A DNA stretch of 64,000 nt from Cryomorphaceae bacterium (lineage in GTDB: Bacteria; Bacteroidota; Bacteroidia; Flavobacteriales_D; Crocinitomicaceae): positions 39,775 to 103,774 of the forward strand of contig JAIXXP010000094.1 of assembly GCA_027490665.1 (NCBI GenBank), read 5' to 3'. A program made the position numbers and the translations under genes. Under the pieces are notes generated by a model that saw nothing but the letters and a program-made list of their open reading frames with translations, had not been told where the DNA came from and did no database searches. How positions within the stretch are numbered: the stretch's first letter is position 1; each line of letters opens with the position of its first letter. Below are positions 58,551 to 64,000 of this stretch, piece after piece.

Positions 58551-61500
58551 CGGATGAGTGTCACGTAGCCTTGCTTGACGATCGCGTCTGTTTTGTTGAG
58601 GATGATTTCAATACGGTACTGAAATACGTCGTTGGTGGCGGGTAGGCCAGAGCTGCTGATATTGCCGTCCCAACCTGCAGCAGGGTCATTGGTTTCGAAA
58701 ACTATTTTGCCCCAGCGGTCAATGATGCTGAATGTGTATTTTTCAGGATCTACGTTTTGCACCACTGGTAAAAAAATAGGATTGAGGCCATCAGGTGTGA
58801 AGGCATTGGGTACAAACATGAGCGGGTCGTAGGTCAGGCAAAATTCATTGGAAAAACTGCTGTCTATCAGACCAAATTGATTCAGGTTTTCTAGAGCCAT
58901 TACTTTGTAACATACTTCGCCTTTGTTGCGCAGTTGAGAAACGTCGTCGGTAAGGTCATAACTGCCGTCAGGTAGTACTTGAACAGGAATAGTTTCCCAG
59001 GTACCGTAGGCGTTTCTGAATACTTGATAGTTTGCAATAGCACCGGCAAACTGGGTGTAAGGCGTCCAGGAAAGCGAATTGATCATGTTGTACTGATCGG
59101 CGCTGCCCTGAACAAAAATTGTGGTGTTTTCGTTGGCGTAAGCACCAGGGTTGCCACAACTGTCTAGATAAATGCTGCGATAGGTCCAGGGGCCCCAATC
59201 GGTGTCGACGTCTTCATCAAGAAAATAAGCAGTGTTGTTCAAAATGGTTCCTTCTCCAATACTTTGGCAAACACCATTTGTGTCTTTTCGCTCGAAAAGC
59301 ACGCTAGTGACACCCACACTTTGATCTACCCAAGCCTTGAGCTGAATATCGCCATCCAAGACACTCGCAACGCTGAAATAATGAAAGCTTGGTGGTGTTG
59401 GCTGCGGCATGACAAAACACAAGGGGTTTGAAAACGCTGAAAAGCCATTCTGTAGGTTCGCTTTGATATACAGACAATAGCTTTCATTTTTGAGCAGATT
59501 TACGCTGGCTGTAGTGTCATTGGTTGTCTGTAATAGCGTCCAGGTGTTGTTGTACTTGCTCCAGACTTCGTAGGTCGAAACTGCGTTTCCGCCGTACTTG
59601 CTCCAGGTTAAATCTACGCGTTGCGGACACATATCGATGAGATAACTCGCTCGAATAGAGGTGTGGAGGTTGGCTTTTGCCGAAGTTTGAAAAGAAGGTG
59701 GGTTGTTGGAGGTAAAGCAGGAGTCAAAAGCAGCTACGGTGTAGGTATAAGGGCCACCATTAAAAGGCACGCTGTGCCAATAGGAAGTGTTGTTTTGCCC
59801 GTAAACAGTATCGAGTTCGATTAAAAAGCCATTGACATCATAAGTATAAACAACATAGCCGTAGGTATCTGGTGCGGCATTCACATTCCATTGTACTTGC
59901 ATTTGTTGGGTGCTGGTGTCGAATCCAACGCTGGAAAGCACGGGAATAAATGGCGTCATCATGTCGGTGAGGGAATCACCTGGTCGGTTTGAGTTAAAGT
60001 TGCAGGTGCTGGTTTTCAAATTGACGCGGTAGCGCAAGTATTCATTGCAGAGGTCAATGGTATCGATATAAGTGGTTTGGTTGTACGGAACGCTATCCAA
60101 AAAATTAAAGAAATTAGTTGGGTATTCGCGGTAGATGTAATAATGGCTATTGTATAGCGGAGATGGTGTGGTCTTAGGTTTGTTCCAGTTGAGCACAGCC
60201 GTTCCGTTGTTAGGGTTGTTGAGTGTTAGAAAGATATTCTTTACGGTATCGGAATAAGTCAGAAAAGTGCCACCGCAACCCGAAGCTACCGCAATGTAGA
60301 AATCGTGGCTACTCCAAATGGGTGGAATGGTCATGTTTGTGGCATTCACATTTAAAGTATCGTATAACAAACCATTTTGGAGAGAATACAATTGAAAAGC
60401 GGCAAATCCGGAGGTACTTCCTGAATTGATCGATGGCCAATTGATAGTCAGTTCATTGGCGTTGTTGGTCTGGATGCAAGCGATATCTGGAGCAGCAATG
60501 ATGCCTGAATTCAGCACGTGAATTGTAATGGTGGCGTATTGAACCTGCGGCACAGGGCAAACGTCGTCGCTTGCTTTGAAAACAAAATGATACGTTTTTT
60601 GGCTCTGCGCTTGACCTTGCCCATCTAAGAGGTGATCGCAGCTGGTTTGCCAAGTAAATTGGGTTTGTATTTGCCCGGAGGCGGTGTAGGGAAGCGTTGT
60701 GCTTAAACTCGGGCACGGCCCAACCGAACAAGGCAAATTGCCTTCTAAGGTAATGTTTTGTGCACTACCATTGATTTGGGTGTCGGGGTCGGTAATGAGT
60801 AAATCGAAATTGATGAGGTCGCCCGCATTTACTGTTAGTTCATAGGAGGTGCCACCAGTAAATGGAGGAGCAATAATGGGCGGGAAATTACTGCTGTTAC
60901 AGGGCTGCAATACAAGCTGTATTTCGCGTTCAGTTTCGGAGATAAGAATTCCAGCGCGATACGCTTTCACAACAATTTTAAGGGCGTAATTGCCAATTGT
61001 GAAGCTATTGAAAGTCAGGTTTCCATTTAATGGATTGAGCACAGCAGCAACATTGCTGGCATTGATAGCGGGCCCTGGCGTAGGGCTGAGGTAGCTAAAA
61101 CCGCTCGTGAAAGGAATTGGTGCTGGGTTGGTGGGCGGGTTGTAGGCGCCCATAGGGAAGTGGTCGAAAGGAACGCCAAATTCAAAGTGAAGGGAGTCTA
61201 GATTGGGGTCGTTGACCGCAGCGTTGTATTGATACGGCAGCCCCGCGCAGCTTACAAAGTTTGGGTCTTCGTTAAAGACAGGGGAGTCGTCGGGTTGTGA
61301 CAGATTGAAAATTTTAGCAACTAGCGTGATGCCGTAAGTCGATGGATTACTCAGATTGGTAAGTGCGCCGCTGCGCGAGAAATTTTCATAAGTAAAAGCC
61401 CAGCCTTGCGCTGGAGGAGTGCCGCTCAGTGTAATTGGCGCACTGCGGTAAACAACTTTTTCAATAGCCCCGATGCCGTTTCCACCGTTGTTACCAGTGC

Positions 61501-61789
61501 CGCAAATTAAAGGACCAGCGCCCCCAGGAACTTGGGTGCAACTTGGCGATAGATCTTGGCGCTGTACAAATAAGACCGGAATGACATTGAGGCTAGGGTG
61601 GTTCCAGACGCGGAGTGTTTCGGAAACGGCATTGACGTCGGCCCCGTTGCAGTCGCGGTAAAAAATAAGTTCAAATTGATAGTTGCCACCACCGAGATGC
61701 TTGTAGGTGATTTCACCGCCCATCACATGCGAAGCAAGACTTGTGAAAGCGAGTTGTAGAAATACCAGTACAATAAGTGCTCTGAACAT
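58547..61789 (-). CDS. Large secreted protein with T9SS type B (gliding-motility-associated) C-terminal domain
   Basis: A 1080-residue protein with a signal peptide (MFRALIVLVFLQLAFTSLAS). It begins SHVMGGEITYKHLGGGNYQF, a common N-terminus of large Bacteroidota surface proteins. A series of Ig- and fibronectin-like beta domains fills the middle (VQWNVNAAPDTYGYVVYTYD, VDLTWSKYGGNAVSTYEVW). The last 85 residues are the type B sorting domain: FVPNAFTPDGLNPIF, FSIIDRWGKIVFE, GWDGN, then DVFQYRIEI and VTLIR. Type B clients are secreted by T9SS and in gliding species include adhesins. No enzymatic motif is seen, so adhesion or matrix is likely. The glycosyltransferase gene downstream overlaps it by four bases. 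Confidence 0.9.
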   Translation of the reverse strand: MFRALIVLVFLQLAFTSLASHVMGGEITYKHLGGGNYQFELIFYRDCNGADVNAVSETLRVWNHPSLNVIPVLFVQRQDLSPSCTQVPGGAGPLICGTGNNGGNGIGAIEKVVYRSAPITLSGTPPAQGWAFTYENFSRSGALTNLSNPSTYGITLVAKIFNLSQPDDSPVFNEDPNFVSCAGLPYQYNAAVNDPNLDSLHFEFGVPFDHFPMGAYNPPTNPAPIPFTSGFSYLSPTPGPAINASNVAAVLNPLNGNLTFNSFTIGNYALKIVVKAYRAGILISETEREIQLVLQPCNSSNFPPIIAPPFTGGTSYELTVNAGDLINFDLLITDPDTQINGSAQNITLEGNLPCSVGPCPSLSTTLPYTASGQIQTQFTWQTSCDHLLDGQGQAQSQKTYHFVFKASDDVCPVPQVQYATITIHVLNSGIIAAPDIACIQTNNANELTINWPSINSGSTSGFAAFQLYSLQNGLLYDTLNVNATNMTIPPIWSSHDFYIAVASGCGGTFLTYSDTVKNIFLTLNNPNNGTAVLNWNKPKTTPSPLYNSHYYIYREYPTNFFNFLDSVPYNQTTYIDTIDLCNEYLRYRVNLKTSTCNFNSNRPGDSLTDMMTPFIPVLSSVGFDTSTQQMQVQWNVNAAPDTYGYVVYTYDVNGFLIELDTVYGQNNTSYWHSVPFNGGPYTYTVAAFDSCFTSNNPPSFQTSAKANLHTSIRASYLIDMCPQRVDLTWSKYGGNAVSTYEVWSKYNNTWTLLQTTNDTTASVNLLKNESYCLYIKANLQNGFSAFSNPLCFVMPQPTPPSFHYFSVASVLDGDIQLKAWVDQSVGVTSVLFERKDTNGVCQSIGEGTILNNTAYFLDEDVDTDWGPWTYRSIYLDSCGNPGAYANENTTIFVQGSADQYNMINSLSWTPYTQFAGAIANYQVFRNAYGTWETIPVQVLPDGSYDLTDDVSQLRNKGEVCYKVMALENLNQFGLIDSSFSNEFCLTYDPLMFVPNAFTPDGLNPIFLPVVQNVDPEKYTFSIIDRWGKIVFETNDPAAGWDGNISSSGLPATNDVFQYRIEIILNKTDAIVKQGYVTLIR

Positions 61790-61847
61790 CCGTTGAATAA
61801 CGTATTTTTTACATGTTTAGTATAACGGCAAAGCCTTTTAAAGGTTG

Positions 61848-63128
61848 CTATCCTGCAGAAATTATCAGCATTTCGTCCCAATTGAGGTAGCGCTGTGCCA
61901 ATTCTTGAAGTTTGTGAGCATCAACCGCCTTGATTTCAGCTATATAACGATCGTAATAGCTGAGGTCAAGGCCAAGTGTTTCAACATTGGCAAACAGGTC
62001 TAACATGGCGTATGGGCCGTCGGCACTTTTGAGTAGCTGCCCCATGAGGTAACTTTTGACAAGTTCGAGTTCTTCGGCAGGAACTTGTTCAGTTTGGAGG
62101 CGCTCGAATTCTTTTTGAATTTCAATAAAAGTTGCAGTACGGGTATGTACGCCAACTTCTGTCCCGATCACTAAATAACCAAAGTTGTTATTCTCTACAA
62201 TGTGTGAGCCAATGCCATAGGTGTAGCCTTTGTCTTCGCGGATGTTGCTCATGAGTCTGCTGCCGAAGTAGTCGCCGAGAATGGTGTTGAGCACGCTAAA
62301 AGCACAGAAGTCCGGATGCGTTTTATTGAAGAGTGGCCGACCTACGCGCACGGCACTTTGCAAAGCGCCTTCTTGTTCAATATGGGTAGCTCCCGTTTCA
62401 GGTTGCCATACAAAAGGTGCGCGCTCCTTCAGGTTGCTTTCAAACATATTTAGTAAATCCTGAAAAGAACAGAGGGTGTCTTCTGAAATATCGCCAATTA
62501 GGAAAACTTTTTTGAGCCCCTTGAGGTAATGCTGTTCGTGAAAAGCTTGGATCGCGGAACGGTCCGCATTTTGGAAGTCCTCTAATTGAATTTGCTGCGC
62601 GTAAACCGAGCCGTTAAAAAGGCTACGCTGAAAATAGCGCTGTGCCAAAAAACTCACTTTTTGTTGCTGGACCTTGAATTTTTGGCTGCGTTCATGAACG
62701 AGTTCTTGCAGTTCTTTTGTTGGGAAGTTAGCCGCAAAAAGGCTTTCATGAAAAATTTGATACGCTTTAAGGAGTTGGTCTTTGAGCGCATAAAGAGTTA
62801 CAACTGTTGTTTCTTGGCTAAGGGAGACATCGTAATAGGCGCCCACCGCATCGAGTGCTTTTTGGATTTGCTTGGCTGTTTTTTTTGCGGTACCGTTGAT
62901 CAAAAGGCCTGCGCACAACGAAGCAGTAAGCGGATCACCGGTGGCTGATCCTGCGGCAAAATGCAGTTCAATTTTACTGGTTTCATTTTGAAGGCCATTG
63001 CGCCAAAAGAGCTTTGCGCCATTTTTTAAGTTGTAAATTGCTGGTGCCACAAACGAGATGTGGTTGATTGGTCGCAACGGAGGTGCAGTGTTTCGATCGA
63101 GCACAGTAGAGGGTGTTTGTTGCGTCAT
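61848..63128 (-). CDS. M16 peptidase homologue lacking the zinc motif (inactive subunit)
   Basis: A 426-residue M16-fold protein from ATG 63128. Where active members have HxxEH, this one reads LTASLCAGLLINGTAKKT, so neither His nor Glu is present and it cannot bind the catalytic zinc there. The C-terminal half keeps the substrate-contact motif of inactive subunits (DFCAFSVLNTILGDYFGSRL, then NIREDKGYTYGIGS, with the conserved Arg and Tyr). Such proteins pair with an active M16 subunit, whose gene lies two bases upstream here. Residue spacing and the lack of a signal peptide suggest a cytoplasmic or periplasmic heterodimer; location is uncertain. Confidence 0.88.
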   Translation of the reverse strand: MTQQTPSTVLDRNTAPPLRPINHISFVAPAIYNLKNGAKLFWRNGLQNETSKIELHFAAGSATGDPLTASLCAGLLINGTAKKTAKQIQKALDAVGAYYDVSLSQETTVVTLYALKDQLLKAYQIFHESLFAANFPTKELQELVHERSQKFKVQQQKVSFLAQRYFQRSLFNGSVYAQQIQLEDFQNADRSAIQAFHEQHYLKGLKKVFLIGDISEDTLCSFQDLLNMFESNLKERAPFVWQPETGATHIEQEGALQSAVRVGRPLFNKTHPDFCAFSVLNTILGDYFGSRLMSNIREDKGYTYGIGSHIVENNNFGYLVIGTEVGVHTRTATFIEIQKEFERLQTEQVPAEELELVKSYLMGQLLKSADGPYAMLDLFANVETLGLDLSYYDRYIAEIKAVDAHKLQELAQRYLNWDEMLIISAG

Positions 63129-63130
63129 AT

Positions 63131-64000
63131 TTATTGAGCTTGGATTTGCAACAACGCACAACGATTTTTATCGAAGAGTTGTTGGGCATAGGTTTGAAGA
63201 TCAGCGGTCTGGATATTTGCAAAGCGCGCACTTTCTTGATTGATGAGCGCTGCGTCGCCTAGGAGCTCAAAAAAGCTAAGGTTCATGGCACGACTCAGTA
63301 GGCCTTGGTCTTGAAAGGCTTTCGCGGTCTGCAACTTTAAAATAAGCTGTTGTAGTGAGGGTTTACTCATTTTTTTTGCCTTGTATTTTTCGAGTAGGGG
63401 CCAAAGTGCAGCGTCGAGTTCTTCAAGGCTGCGGTTCGGATTGATTTTTCCTGTGATGACAAACAAACCGTTGTCGATAGACCCCGTTATGTAAGCTGTA
63501 ATTTCAGAAACCAAGCGTTTTTTGCGCTGCAATTCTGTAAAAAGCAAGCCTGTTTTCTCGTTGCCGATGTGGTCCGAAAGGAGGTCGGCTAGGTAGTAGT
63601 CGTTGTCTAGGCGTTTGCCCATTTGAAAAGCGTAGTAAAAAGAATCTGCCGGAACTTTGCGGGTAATGGCCTTTTGTCTGAAGCGTTTTTGAGTCGGTTC
63701 TTGCGGCAGTTGGCGCGCTATTTTTGTTTGAGCAGGGATATTGCCAAAATAATGCTGCACTTTTTGCTGAATTTCGGCTAATTCGAAATTGCCAACAATG
63801 CACAACACAGCGTTGCCAGGGTGGTAGTGTTTTTGAAAAAAAGCGCGGACGTCGTCCATGGTGGCATCGGCGATGTGCTTGATGTTTTTACCTATGGTGG
63901 CCCAACGATACGGGTGTTTTTGATAAGCGAGCGGACGCAATTGCAACCAAGCATCGCCGTAAGGCTGGTTGAGGTAGCGTTGCTTGAATTCTTCAATGAC
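63131..64000 (-). CDS. M16 peptidase, catalytic-type subunit (5' end outside window)
   Basis: The frame is open to the right edge, so the N-terminus with the expected HxxEH zinc motif is not visible. The 289 visible residues begin VIEEFKQRYLNQPYGDAW. They contain HPYRWATIGKNIKHI and FFQKHYHPGNAVLCIVGNFE, typical of the middle of M16B peptidases, then LLSDHIGNEKTGLLFTELQR and EITAYITGS of the C-terminal M16 domain. It should form the active half of a heterodimer with the following gene, which starts two bases after this stop. Activity is inferred from family and from the partner's lost motif. Confidence 0.85.
   Translation of the reverse strand, partial: VIEEFKQRYLNQPYGDAWLQLRPLAYQKHPYRWATIGKNIKHIADATMDDVRAFFQKHYHPGNAVLCIVGNFELAEIQQKVQHYFGNIPAQTKIARQLPQEPTQKRFRQKAITRKVPADSFYYAFQMGKRLDNDYYLADLLSDHIGNEKTGLLFTELQRKKRLVSEITAYITGSIDNGLFVITGKINPNRSLEELDAALWPLLEKYKAKKMSKPSLQQLILKLQTAKAFQDQGLLSRAMNLSFFELLGDAALINQESARFANIQTADLQTYAQQLFDKNRCALLQIQAQ

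Noticed and set aside
1..64000. tRNA, rRNA, CRISPR arrays and riboswitches
   Set aside because: Gaps between genes are short and none showed cloverleaf elements, rRNA motifs or regularly spaced repeats. Only simple hairpins and inverted repeats were seen.

Overview
The window is a gene-dense piece of a Bacteroidota chromosome, most likely Flavobacteriales (Crocinitomicaceae- or Cryomorphaceae-like). Support: at least six secreted proteins end in type A C-terminal sorting domains of the type IX secretion system (T9SS) and one in a type B (gliding-motility-associated) domain; there are DUF4249, GLPGLI-like, FISUMP and GCTDP-type proteins; and several genes carry the Bacteroidota sigma-A -7 box TAnnTTTG. 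No rRNA, tRNA, CRISPR array, transposase or integrase was found. No gap exceeds 300 bases; the largest is 8529-8761.

Left block (1-8528, minus strand): one tightly packed operon, read leftward. It encodes a lamin-tail T9SS protein, a TonB-dependent receptor, a T9SS endonuclease I with an OB-like N-terminus, a lipoprotein with the C-terminal domain of 5'-nucleotidase, a metallophosphatase with the N-terminal domain of the same enzyme, and a DUF4249 lipoprotein. Together they look like a surface system that cuts extracellular DNA, strips phosphate from nucleotides and imports the products.

Core block (8762-39322): mostly housekeeping genes. They are a DPP IV peptidase, citrate synthase, an RlmL-like rRNA methyltransferase, a patatin-barrel phospholipase, a two-domain VOC protein, FtsK, arginase plus arginyl-tRNA synthetase, topoisomerase III, two unknown overlapping genes, a DsbD-type reductase with a separate DsbD-alpha-like partner, TsaD, a TamB-like protein, biotin carboxylase and succinyl-CoA ligase beta.

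Accessory block (39385-54547): about 15 kb lying between two perfect 38-bp direct repeats, each of which is also a terminator. It starts with a six-gene operon: two secreted proteins of one unrecognised family, a TonB-dependent receptor, a third family member, a FISUMP lipoprotein and an outer-membrane barrel. Three single genes with their own terminators follow: a beta-helix protein with a dockerin-like tail, a 1214-residue fourth family member with Ig, cohesin-like, dockerin-like and sorting domains, and a cohesin-like/PKD protein. This is the best candidate here for an undescribed cell-surface system.

Right block (54647-64000): isocitrate dehydrogenase, a 48-residue membrane peptide coupled to dihydroorotase, a family 9 glycosyltransferase, a large T9SS type B protein, and a pair of M16 peptidases of which the second lacks the zinc motif and the first runs off the window. 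All family assignments come from reading motifs by eye; no database search was run.
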